Below, one piece after another: positions 49,602 through 60,405 of a stretch of 64,000 nucleotides of DNA. Each line of letters opens with the position of its first letter. Position 1 is the stretch's first letter. The stretch is from Talpa occidentalis. Its lineage: Eukaryota > Chordata > Mammalia > Eulipotyphla > Talpidae. A program made the position numbers and the translations under genes. The notes beneath the pieces were generated by a model. The model made no database searches. It saw only the letters and a list, made by a program, of their open reading frames with translations, and was not told the origin of the DNA. Location: NCBI RefSeq assembly GCF_014898055.3, contig NW_023601104.1:79777106-79841105 (forward strand). The letters run 5' to 3'.

Positions 49602-51680
49602 GTAAGTCCTGAGGGCTGGGCTGGGACCCCACTTTGGGGGTGAGATGCTTTTCAGAAGCAGGTCACTATGACCCTAAAACCCCTTTTGGCTCAAAAAGCC
49701 AATGCAGCCATGGCTGCCACCCACCGTGGAGCCAGCAGGCACAGTCCGTGCCTCCTGTGCAGGTGGCAAGGGTGTGCTCAGTCTCAGCAGCCCTGCCTGG
49801 GGTCTCTTCACTGTGATGGGAGACTGGGTCTGGGGCCTCTGGCTACCTGTGGCCCTAGGGCCTCTCACCGGCATCTTGGTCTCTACACTGCTTGTAGCAG
49901 CCTCCCTGGTCTTGGGGGATCTGCACCCCTGGAAGGCTTTACTACAAACAAAAGAGCCCTTCAAAATTGGGGGGCTCTCTTACCTTGGGGAAGCCTCAGA
50001 TTCTGCTTGCTTCTGAGCCATGGGCTACAGGGGATCTGTCAGAGGAGGGGGTGGGCCATCATGCCAGGTAAGTCACCCTGGTTTCCACCCTGCAAAGGGG
50101 TGGGGGCTCTCCAGGTGGCCTATTTTGGGTGCCAGACCAGATCCTAGGGCTCCCCACTGTTGCGCCTCCCTCCCTTGCCTTGGAGTCATCCACCTCACCA
50201 CCAGTTAGGTGGGGGAGCAGTCTGACCCACTAGAGGGGCTCTGTTAAGAACATAGATGCGGTGCAACTGCCCGGCAAAGCCCTCCACCTGTGAGCACCTG
50301 AGTTGAAACACGGACAGTAACGAGGTCCGAGGAGCTGGTGAAAAGCCACGCTGCTTTCTCTGGGCCTCTTGACAAGCCTTGTGCTAAAGCTGGCCCACCC
50401 TCGGTGGGCAGCCCTCCGGAGCCCGTGTCCATGGTCCGTGGCGTGTGCCTTGAAGAACGAGCACTGGACGGGAGCCGGGGGCCAGGGTTCTGTTCCCCAG
50501 TGGTGTCTCTAGCTAGTGCTTTCCATTTGGGGGAAGGATGTGAGCTGTCTGCACTCACTTCCTCTCTGTAAATGGAAACAGGCTCCTCGCTGGTGGTCTT
50601 GTCTCTGGTAAGCAGTGTTCTCTGGAGCATCCCAAAGCCGTTTCTCACAGTGGTGCCGAGTGCAGGGGCTGAGCGGGGTTCTCAGGTTTGTTGAGTGCGA
50701 GCCCGCTCTTGGGCTCAGCCCTAGCTGGGTCAGGGCCCTGTTCTTGCTCCCGGGCACCCCGCCGAGGGCCGCTTCCCCCCAGGAGCCTAGCGTTTCTGTG
50801 AATTGGGCTGGGACTTACATGTATGGGAACTAAACAGAATGATTCCAATGACAAGCCTATCAACATTCCCAGCACCTAGGAGGTACTCATTAAATAGAAA
50901 ACTGAAGTCAGTTCTTTTGGTTTTAAAAATAAATCCAAGTTCATTATAATTACAGCTACTTAATTTTTTCAGCTTCCCCTTATGAGGATTTTGTAGCTCA
51001 ATACAACTTTATAAATAATTTTACATATTATCCAAACATTAGACTGTTTGATTAATAATGTTACATGGCTTTTCATTTTCATCTTGCTATTATAAGAGGG
51101 CTTTGTAAAGAGCTTTTCAGATCTCCGAGCTGTTGCTGGAGCCTCGCAGAAGGGGTACAATCAACAACATGTACCCAGCCTTTTCATTAAAAAGCGGCTG
51201 CATGTTTCCACCTCAGGGCCTATGAATTATTCAGAGAGGCATTTCTTGTTCATCCCCAAGGGGAAAACATGAGACAAAAGATCAATGGAAAAGCAGCACC
51301 AGGAAAGTTTCCTGTTTCACCTTTGGAACCTTTTGCGAGACACCTGAACTCCCTGGCCAAGGCCAGCTGCTTTGCTTTCCTTTCCAAAAGAAGCAAGCCG
51401 AGGGCCCATGCCCGGAGAACCAGGGAGCAGGGGACCCGGGGATGCTCGTGGGCTCCAAGGGCCACGATCAAGCCTCCTCTGGCTCAGAGACCTCAGCTGC
51501 TTTGGAGGTCTTGCCACTGAAATCGAAATCTTCATAAGCTGATAAAGCATTTTTAAGTGCATCTGGTCGGTTCGAAGACTGTCCATTCCGGCAGAAGGTT
51601 GGGGCCAGCAAGCCTATGAATTTGGAGTTCAGATGCTTGTGGTTAGAAACTGCCCAGCAATTGTGACTCCCAGGTGGTGA

Positions 51681-51990
51681 TGTGTAACCATCCCAGGCTG
51701 GGTAGGTTCACTGTAGGTTCTGGCAGCTTAAAAGAGAATTTTGAGCCCTTGGCAACATCTTCACAGACTCTTAGTGAACAAGGGAAACCAGGCAGCAGGG
51801 AGACAGCAACTTGAGCCCCCCAGTGTGACGCCATCCTTCTACCCCCTCCCTTCTAGGCCCAGGTGTGCACACCTGCACATGCCCTGCTCCCTGGGCCCAG
51901 GTGTCCATCATCCTGGGAGGAGAGCCAGTCGTGAGGCTAGTAGTGGGAGGGAGGGCGTAAAAAAGCCTGATAACTTCTCTTACCCTACAG
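51681..51990 (-). mobile_element. Solo LTR-like element A (endogenous retroviral type)
   Basis: On the minus strand it begins TGTAGGGTAAGAGAAG (51990 downwards) and ends GGTTACACA (51681), i.e. TG...CA borders over 310 bp. It is flanked by near-identical 5-mers, ggtga (51676-51680) and ggtgg (51991-51995), on the + strand. It is homologous to element B in opposite orientation: matching blocks at 51885-51906, 51795-51809 and 51689-51707 pair with 52443-52464, 52548-52562 and 52655-52673. No internal retroviral genes adjoin it. Family not named. Confidence 0.75.
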
Positions 51991-52204
51991 GTGGCCTGGA
52001 TGGTTCCTTCTTGGGGCTCTTGTAAATGATGTCCCTGGCATGTGCCCCCACAGCTGGCAGGACTCCCACTACAACCTGGGCAGGCTCCCCTCCCACTGAC
52101 ACCTGGGCCCTTCAGCCCAGAGACATCACAGCCCCACTCCCCCTGCCCCCGGCTGCACAGAAAGGCTGTGTTTCTGTAGGAGGAAGGGAGGGAAATGCTC
52201 TTGA

Positions 52205-52735
52205 CAGTAGACTGAGGTTCCAGGCCAGACTGCCTGGCCTGGGGTCCCAGCTCCCTCATTCAGGAGCTTTGGGCAAGTTATTCACCCTCTTTGTGCCTCT
52301 GTACGGAAAATGGAGTTAAATCAGGTTTTTTCCATCTTCCCTACCACTAGCCTCTACAGCGGCACCTGTGGTTTTGCATGACACGCAGATGCCTGGGGCT
52401 GAGAGGCGTGGGCATGGGCCCTGCCCTGTGGCTTATGATTATGGACACCTGGGCCCAGGGAGCACAGCGCATGCACATATGTAAATACAGACACCTGTGC
52501 TCAGAAGCAAGGCATAAAAGGGGGCAGCCTGACGCTAGTGAGCACTATTGCTGTCTCCCTGCCGGCTGGTCTGTCCCTTGATTCAGTGTTAAGAGCCTGT
52601 AAAGTCTACCAAGGGCACCAAAATTCCCTTTTCTTCCTGAGAATCAACAACGAGCCTACCCAGCCTGGGATGGCTGCACAGAAGCCTCAGTTTCCTCAGT
52701 TGTACAAATGAGGATATTGCTAGCACAAATTAAAC
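52205..52735 (+). repeat. MIR split by LTR-like element B
   Basis: Left part 52205-52299: cagactgcctggcctggggt, ctttgggcaagttattcacc, ctctttgtgcctc. Right part 52684-52735: gcctcagtttcctcagttgt, acaaatgaggatattgctag. The two parts are contiguous in MIR and overlap by gcctc, the duplicated target site of the intervening LTR. Confidence 0.82.
52300..52683 (+). mobile_element. Solo LTR-like element B (endogenous retroviral type)
   Basis: Begins tgtacggaaaatggagttaa, the counterpart of element A's TGTAGGG start, and ends ggctgcaca(gaa). It is flanked by a perfect 5-bp duplication gcctc (52295-52299, 52684-52688) inside a MIR. It shares with A the blocks acacctgggcccagggag, ttgctgtctccctgc and cctacccagcctgggatgg. 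A TATA-like gcataaaagg lies at 52512-52521. Same strand as TTC7B. No protein-coding internal region remains. Confidence 0.78.
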
Positions 52736-54987
52736 AGGAAACTGAAATCTCAAGGAAATCAGGCTGGTTTGCAGCCCCCCTGAGAGGCAGGGATCAGCAA
52801 GCAAAGCAGATGCTGTCTTTCCCAGTTGAGCCCCAGAGAAGAGCCGGGGCCTCAGCATGTAGCAGAGGGAGGCAAAAAAAAACATTGGCAGCTGCCTGGC
52901 ACTCAGGGAGAGAAGAGTGTGCAATGGGGGGCTGGCCAGAGCAAGGGGCTGGTGTGGGAAGAAAAGATAAAAGGGGACTTTGCAGGATGTGAGCACTGGA
53001 GGCTCACGTTGGCAAAGCACTAACTAGGGGGTTCTGAGGGAAGGAAGCAACTGCAGGCAGATTGTTGATCTCAGAAAAAACCCAGGAGCTGGGACACATA
53101 GGTCTGCATCAGGCCTGATGCTCAGAGAAAGCACAGGAGCCGAAGGGACAGGCCGGGGGCTGCTTTGCAGCAGGAGAGTCACCTGGTCTGTGACAGGTGG
53201 TGACTGTCACAGGCCTGTCACAGGGACTGCAGAGGGCTGGCGCTCCTGCTGGGATGTCAACTTCTGGGCACCAAGGGTGGCAGAGAATGCCAGGTCGCCA
53301 ACCCAGCAGCCAGGAAGAAAAAGTGCAATTTAACCAGAACTGCAAACATGTTAATGTAAAAACGTGGTTATGAGCTGGAGGCAGGTGGTATTCATTAAAG
53401 TTAACAGCTCAAACTTGACAGGAGAAATACAAGTTAAACCCCAGAGAAAATCAACACTTTTCTAAGTTTTAGCCTTCGTGTGTTTTAATTCACGTATAGG
53501 GTCAAAAAAGTTTCATATTAATAATGAGTTAACACATAAGACACAGAGCTAAGCGTGGGCACACACCAGGAGCAGGGAGCCAAGGGGATAAGGAATTATG
53601 AAGTAATGTTGACAAGGGAAGAAATTCATAGACTGATCAAACTTCTTCCAGAAAATCTAAAGATATAGTTTCAAATCATTTTGCATGTGTATAAAGGTAC
53701 ATACGTTTGCATGCTGTGTCGGAAAAAGCCTGGAGTCCCCAGCCCCCAAAAGGAACTCATGAGACAGTAACATTTTCCAAACAAGTTAGAGCTGGGGGTG
53801 GGGAGGGACTGCAAGGGCCTGCAGGGGCCCTAAGGGCAGAGGAGGGCAGCCCTGGGTGATGGCAGCCACACAGATTTAGTGTAGCCAAGGGCAAAATTTC
53901 CAGGACAGCACAAGCTCTGCAAACGGGGACATCTGCTCGCCCACTGGTAATGTCAGCCTGTGGGTCTGAGGGCATAGTGTGAGCATGGAGGCCACAAAAG
54001 GACAGGCACTTGCAGGAGAGCAACCCATGCAGAAGGGAGCCACGAAGCTTCCTTGGAGGGGCGTCATCAGGCTGGAAGGGAAACATGGGAGAGACGCTGG
54101 GCTCGAAGAGCTAGGGGGATGCCCAGGTCATCACCCGCCTGCAGGACAGCTTGAGAAATGGCGTGGAACAGAGGCAGATGGTGGGGTCACCTAGATTCCC
54201 AGAGGGAGCAGACGTGCCCAAGGCAACTTTGGAAGAAGTCTGTGAATTGCAGAGAGCTGAGCCCAGAAAACCAGGGGGAGGTGGTGAGCCCAAGCAATGG
54301 GGAAGCGAGAGCAGCGACGTGCCACCCTGGGGAGTGGGCCTCACCTAAGTCGAGTCCAGTGTGGCAGAGACCGGGGATTTCAGAGCTGATGCTGAGAAAT
54401 GAAAGCACTGAGAGATCAGTCGCTGGAATGTTGACGTTAACAAGGCTGGGGCCTGGAAAGGGACAGAAAGCCAACAGTCCTTCCAGGAGGGTTTCTAGAG
54501 ACTGAGAGGTGGTAGTTTCACCCCCTCCACCAGTGGAGGTGGTGGTTAGGCCTGGCCATCTGCCCACAGAGGTGGCCGAGTCCTCTACGCTCTTCTGGGG
54601 GGCCTAGGGTGGGGCCTCAGCAATGACCTGGCACGTGAGGTTGGAAGGGCTCACACGTGGGTCGTCTAACACAGAACAGGTCTTTCATTGGGAGCAAACG
54701 CATATCTATGCACTCTGTCAGACAACACCCTTTAGTTCAGTCAAGACAGCATCAGGCTGCCTCAGAGGGTTTTCTCCAAGATCGTTGCTGAAACTTCCCA
54801 AGTGTGGAGTGACGTCAAGTGTAAGACCTTGGAAGCGGTGTGGCCGGGCCCAGGGACACATCAGGGCTTCTCCCCTTTCCCTTTGGAGAAAGTGGTCTGA
54901 AGAGAAGGTTTTGACCCTTGCCGTCACTCTGGATAAGACCAGGGGCAATTAAGCTGATTAAATAGAATCAAGGTCCCCTTGGCCTTT

Positions 54988-55413
54988 TGTAGGGGCAGGA
55001 ATGGACACAGTGCAGGTTTTCTAATACCCAGCAGACCGGGTAAAGGAGGAATCGGAGTCCTCAGTGGCTTTTACAGGTTTTTTATTTAGATTACCAGGTA
55101 CACGGCAGGCAGGGGTGCTGGGGGGCCGGTAGGCTGGCAGTCCTCCCGGCCCCCAGCAGGTCTTCACTCTGGTCTTTCCGGCCTTCTCTCAGCTGCTGCT
55201 GCTACTGCTTCTCTTCTCTGCATCTCTGCTTCTACTGGCGTCCCCGTGACGCCACCCTAAAAAGTTCAGTCTCAGCCCAGGTGAATCCCATCGACCAATG
55301 CCCAGACCCTACTCCAGGTGCCCGCCATCAGGCATGCATTCAGGACCACAAGGATCCATCATCTATCCTGATGGCGGGAGGGCAGAAAAGCCTGACATTT
55401 CCCTTACCCTACA
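54988..55413 (-). mobile_element. Solo LTR C (endogenous retroviral type)
   Basis: Read on the minus strand: starts TGTAGGGTAAGGGAAATG, ends ATTCCTGCCCCTACA, 426 bp, with inverted terminal TGTAGGG/CCCTACA. It has a polyadenylation signal AATAAA (55081-55086 on the + strand as tttatt). A perfect 5-bp target duplication ccttt lies at 54983-54987 and 55414-55418. The first roughly 35 bp resemble LTR A; the middle is different. There are no gag, pol or env remnants beside it, so it is a solo LTR left by LTR-LTR recombination. The 5-bp duplication fits class I or ERV-L type integrases; I cannot name the family. Confidence 0.85.
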
Positions 55414-55984
55414 CCTTTCAAATGCCCATCTTTTCAAAAGGGGTTGCCCTCGTCCGGAACATCCACATTCCTTCCCCGCGAGATTGAACGATGGGCAAGT
55501 AACAGACCTTTACCTGTCAGGTGAGAAGGTGCTTTCTTCTAGTACCTGTATTTCATTTACTTTCAAGATTTAACATTTTAAAAATTAAGGATAAAAATGC
55601 TTGTCTTTGAAAGAAAGATTTAAATACTTAGGACCCACCTCCCACACATCTGTTGATAGTTGATAGCTGATCGTTCTCGTCAAAGAGCTGGCTGTGTTGG
55701 TTGCTCAGATGTCATTACAGCTGTAATTGGGATTTGAACGAACCATACAAAGGAAAAGGTGGGTCTTCGGTTGCACGTTTAGATCTCTGTTCTCCACTCT
55801 CCCTTCTCTCCCTTCTCTCCCTCTTTATGGGACACACCATGTTTTGAGAGCTTTGAGAGCTGAGGCCTTATCGAGAATTATTAATACTTGGCACGAGTAT
55901 AATCTCCAATAAGAAATTTTAAACCTCATATGCCACAGCTTATGTGTTTGGTCTCGGAACATGGGGTGAAGTGAAGGGGTTCTT

Positions 55985-56075
55985 TTTTACTGATAGGGAA
56001 ACTGCTCTTGGTCACCTGTCCCAGGTCACATGGTGAATTAGGAGCAGAACTGGGGCTGGCAGTGGATGGTGTCAG
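55985..56075 (-). repeat. MIR fragment
   Basis: Antisense MIR: tttactgatagggaaactgc, cccaggtcacatggtgaatt, aggagcagaactggggctgg. Confidence 0.65.
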
Positions 56076-56124
56076 TGGTTTCATTTACAAGTTCGCCTTG
56101 AAGGGTGGGGTGGCCCAGAGGTGA

Positions 56125-56320
56125 GGAACGTGGCACTGGGGCCAGTCTGCTTGGGGGCAGCCCTAGCTCTGTACTTGCCCGCTCTATAGCCTGAGACAAG
56201 TCCTGTACTTTCTCCGAACTTCCGTCAGCTGCAAAACTGGGACCACCATGGACCCCACCCTACCCAACCCCCCCGGCATTATTGGGCAGGCTGAATGAAT
56301 TGACACAGTCTGCGTGGGGG
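56125..56320 (+). repeat. MIR
   Basis: Sense MIR in order: ggcactggggccagtctgct, agccctagctctgtacttgc, ctgagacaagtcctgtactt, gctgcaaaactgggaccacc, ggctgaatgaattgacacag. Confidence 0.7.
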
Positions 56321-58544
56321 GTGCTCTGTGGACACAGCTGTGAGCATTGCTGTCATCTCCAGGACGGGGTCACAGCTGTGGGGGGAGCCCCTCGCACCTT
56401 CTGACAGCGAGTGAGGCACTTGCTCGCGGGTGAGCCGACCCGACCGTGGGTGTGACTTTCCATCAAGCGTGATGGAATTTCAGTGGTCGAAGGAACTGAA
56501 GACAACATGGTGGCACTTGGCTGGCCCAACACACGGCCTTTCGCTTTTGAGTGCTGCTCTGGGGCGTCTATCAAGCCCAGCCCGGGGCATGGAGTGGGAG
56601 GGGCAGGGAAAGAGTGGGGCCCTAGTCTGCACGACTTTTTCTTAGGTAGAGGCCAGAAGTATCTCCTCTATGTGGGCTCAGAGGGGAGGCCAGCCTGGGC
56701 TGGACCAGGGCTGTTGTGCAGACGGGCCTCTACCCATGACCAGGGTGGGGGTGGGCCTGAGAAACCAGGCCTGTGAGAGACCTAGCTTCAGACCAGAGGT
56801 GAACTGGTTCCTCCCTGGTCAGACCACCCATGGGTGCACTTCCCCTCCCTCTTCCCCGGAGGCACTCGGCCCCTAAATTGGGTGCATCCCAAGGCCTAAA
56901 GCAGACAGAGCTGTAAGGAAGTCAAATGGCTAACCTGGGGTGGCCTGGGGCCCCGAGTTGGGCATGTTGACATGGCTGATGATGGCTAGGGGTGCAGAGC
57001 CAGACAACAGTCCCCACTGCCAGAGCGCCCCTTCCTGGTGCCCCGACCTCTCCTACCTAGTCCTTTTTCCTTTAGATCAGACCCGCCCTGTCAATGCCTC
57101 TTGGCTGTAGGTGAGCCTGGAAAGAGACCGCTCAGCCCTGGGAACACTAGGGAAAGAGTGTATGACACAGGCTGAGAGCAGCCCGGCCTGGTCCCTGTGA
57201 CATGCCTCCTGCCAGAGGCAGGCTCCTCTGGTGGGAGATCGGGAGACCCCACCACTCTGCAGGCTCAACAGTGCCTGCCCCATCATGGGGAGGCGGGTGA
57301 TGACTGCAGCAGCGGTGCTGGCAGAAGAGCCTGCCAGAGCCTCCAATGTAAGCCCAGCAGGGAGGGTATTTGAGCACAGGCAGGCAAGTATTGGCAGTTA
57401 TTTGGGGGATGATCCAGGTAATTGACAGTTTTCTTATGATGCGAGCTATGTTTTCGCATAGCTTTTGAAATTTCCTATTTTTAGCTTAAAGCGTTTCCTG
57501 GTTTGGGGGCATCTGTGTCCTCCTTAGAGCAAAAGGAATGTCTGCTGGGAATGTAGAACTCTTAGATCCATGTGACTTGGGTGTGGCTCGTGGCCCTGCT
57601 TGCTGACCCCTCCCCAAGAGACCTCCCCCCAAAACAGCTTCACTTGATCCGGGTGTGTTTTCAGCACACATTTTCTGCTTGTTTGCACCCTTGCTCCATC
57701 TGCACACTCTAGATGCTGGCCAGGGAGCCACCCCTGCTCTCACCAGGGACCGAAACCCGAAGCAGCACCGGCCCAGTGCAGGCTGCACACTGTAAGCCCT
57801 GTCACCGGGTGCTCCTTTGCTGCAGCTTAAGGAAAAAATTAATCCTGTGTTTCTTTCTATTTTCTGTTTTGGAGTCTTAGATGACTAATTACAGGCAGAG
57901 CAGCTCGGTGCCTCGTTAGTAATTATGGTCTAAAATTATTTAAAATCTGATATACTCTATCCAAACCATTTATTCTTAGATATTCTGCCCCATAGCCCTG
58001 TACAATTTGGCATTTAGATTCCACGGCCTTCCTGCCATGCCAGCTAATGCTTCTGACTGGGCTCAGGCTGTCCCACCTGAGTGTTCGCATTTCTGGGTGG
58101 TTCTGAGTCCGCAGACCCTGCTCTCTGTGTCTCCTTATTTCAAGCCTCCCTGGATTTGAGCCCTGCTGCCATCTCTTTAGCTGATTCCTCAGCAACCTCC
58201 TCCCCCACACTGCTTGCCTCTGAGCTCATCCAGAGGGTGTGGCTGCTGCCACGAGAAAGTGGCATTCAGTGGCTGAGTTGCCTCCCAGGCTTTCAGTGCT
58301 GCTCCCAGTGGCTGCCCACTGCCTGCTCGTAGGCGTGCTCCCGGCCAGAGCCCAGGTTGTCTGGATCTTCAAACTGAGCTTCTAACTCTGCAGCCCGAAG
58401 CCCCAAGAGAAGGCTCTCCCAGGTTCCGCACTGACATCAAGGAAGAGGGCCTAATCCAGACAAGTAGCACAGGAAAGCCTTGGCCCTGACACTGGAGAGT
58501 TGAAGGCGTGGCAGATATAGGAAGCCAGTGACATTCCTGACCTA

Positions 58545-58635
58545 AGCTACCCTTTCACAGTTGGGGAAGCTGAGGCCAGACGGGAATGGAGTTGCCAAGG
58601 GCACAAAGCAGCAAGGGCAGACCCACCCTGAGCCC
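58545..58635 (-). repeat. MIR fragment
   Basis: Antisense MIR: ctttcacagttggggaagct, gaggccagacgggaatggag, aagggcacaaagcagcaagg. Confidence 0.65.
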
Positions 58636-58639
58636 TGGC

Positions 58640-58705
58640 TGCCTCGTTTGGCAAGTCTCTTGCCTGCTTTCCAATCTGTGAAATGGGGTCATAGCACTGG
58701 CCTTC
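58640..58705 (+). repeat. MIR fragment
   Basis: Sense MIR 3' half: ggcaagtctcttgcctgctt, tccaatctgtgaaatggggt, catagcactggccttcttgag. It lies beside an antisense MIR piece, so the two were probably separate insertions or part of an inverted rearrangement. Confidence 0.65.
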
Positions 58706-60388
58706 TTGAGTTGGAAGTGGGGGTCAAAGGCATCAGCTCTCCAAACTCCTCCAGAGCTGGCCCTGACCCCAAAGGACTCTTGCTCCTTGCTGGGGCAGGG
58801 GGAGTGGAATTTGTCCTCCCCTCTGGGGAGCAGAGGACTCCAGGTCTGTCTTCTGTCCTCGCAGTCAGCAGCTTCAGCTGAGCACCTCCCTTCTCTGCTC
58901 CTAAGGGGAAGGCTCTTCACCTCTCCTCCCACCTAGCCTGTCCCAGCCGTGCGGCATCCCTTCTCGTCCCTTCTTGCAGCTGCCTCCCTGGATCACCAGC
59001 TTCATTGATTTATGAGCCCAATTCAGTGCAGGAAAGTTTGCAGAACTTTTGGAAAGTCCTCCGAGAGCTCCCTAGTGGGTATTCCCTCTGCCATGCTTCC
59101 CGGGCCTGCAGACCACTTGGTCCTGGCAGAGACCCCCTTCCTAGGGTCACTTTGCCTCTTTCACTTCCCTCCATCTTCCCTATTTCAGGCTACTCCCCCG
59201 CTCTTCCACTCGCTCTCTTATATACCCTTGCCAGTATTACTTCCTTTCAAGCCTTTCAGAAATCGACTAGCTAGTCATGCTGGACGCTTGCGAAGCCTGG
59301 TGGGAGCCTAGAAGGTGAGGACTGGGTATTTGAGCGCCTGTTCTATGTCAGGCTTGCTCAAGCTTAGCCTTTAGCCTTTGCTCAGTCACTGGTCACTTAT
59401 TCTGCAAGGATTAAATGCGATGGCGCAGGGAAGTTGCGTGGGACCTGGACCAGGTCCTGAGGCTGTAACCTGCCCCTCCCTCAAGTACTAAAATCTAGAA
59501 GGAGAGACACTGACATGTAGCCAAGTGCAAGAAAAGTCAGGGGGCTCAGTCCTGGGGTCAGGGGCAGAAACGCCTCCACAGAAGGCGTGACCATTCCACA
59601 GATGGGAGTCAGGTGGAGTTCAAATTCAGGACAGATAGGCCAGCTCTTGGAGACCGCTGGGGAAGTGGGTATGCGGGCCAGGTAATGCCTGACAGTAAGC
59701 AGGACTGACATGCCTGGGTCTTCCCTAAGAAAGCATCTTATTTTTTAGAGATTCATGCTGAAGTGTTTAGGGGTGAAATGCCACAATGCATGTCATTTAC
59801 TTGCCCCCAAAATAGACGAAAATATGAACAGTGTTAGCGGTCATTAAATTTAGGTGATAGGAAATGCAGAGGTTCAAGGAACAGGACTAATGAGGAAACA
59901 GGTTCTGATCACTGGCAGTTTCCCATGGCCACTTCCAACTATGGCTGGGATTTGCGTCTGACCCTTCTAGATTCACCAACCCTCTGGTTTCTACAGCACC
60001 CCTCTGTGCCCCACCTCGTGCCTGCGGTAGCTTATGTGATCTTCATGAAGCCACATGCAGAGGAAGGGTCTCCGCCAGCAGAATCACTCTCATAAGCCTC
60101 AGGAATAGACATGACTTGAATTAGAGACACATCGAGGCGCTGGGGCCGCATGCTTCTCTGGGCTTCAGCTTCTCCCAGGTTGTGGGAGAATTAGATGTGA
60201 TCATATGTACACACCAGGTCTTTCATAGTGTCTAATAAGGAAGGTCACCCTTAGTTCCTAGAAGTGGAAAGCACCCTCTTTTCATGTCTGGCAAGCCTGC
60301 TTCTCTTGCCTGGTGTCTCTCTCCCTACAGACAGTGGGTGACCCCAAGTTCATATTAACAGGTACTGTTCCTGCAAGAAATCTTTGAG

Positions 60389-60405
60389 ACACACACACAC
60401 ACACA
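60389..60405. repeat. (AC)n microsatellite
   Basis: Eight and a half uninterrupted ac units. Confidence 0.9.

Noticed and set aside
51681..55413. A provirus bounded by LTRs A/B and C
   Set aside because: LTR orientations are minus, plus, minus, each with its own flanking duplication, and no gag, pol or env remnant lies between them. Separate solo elements fit better.
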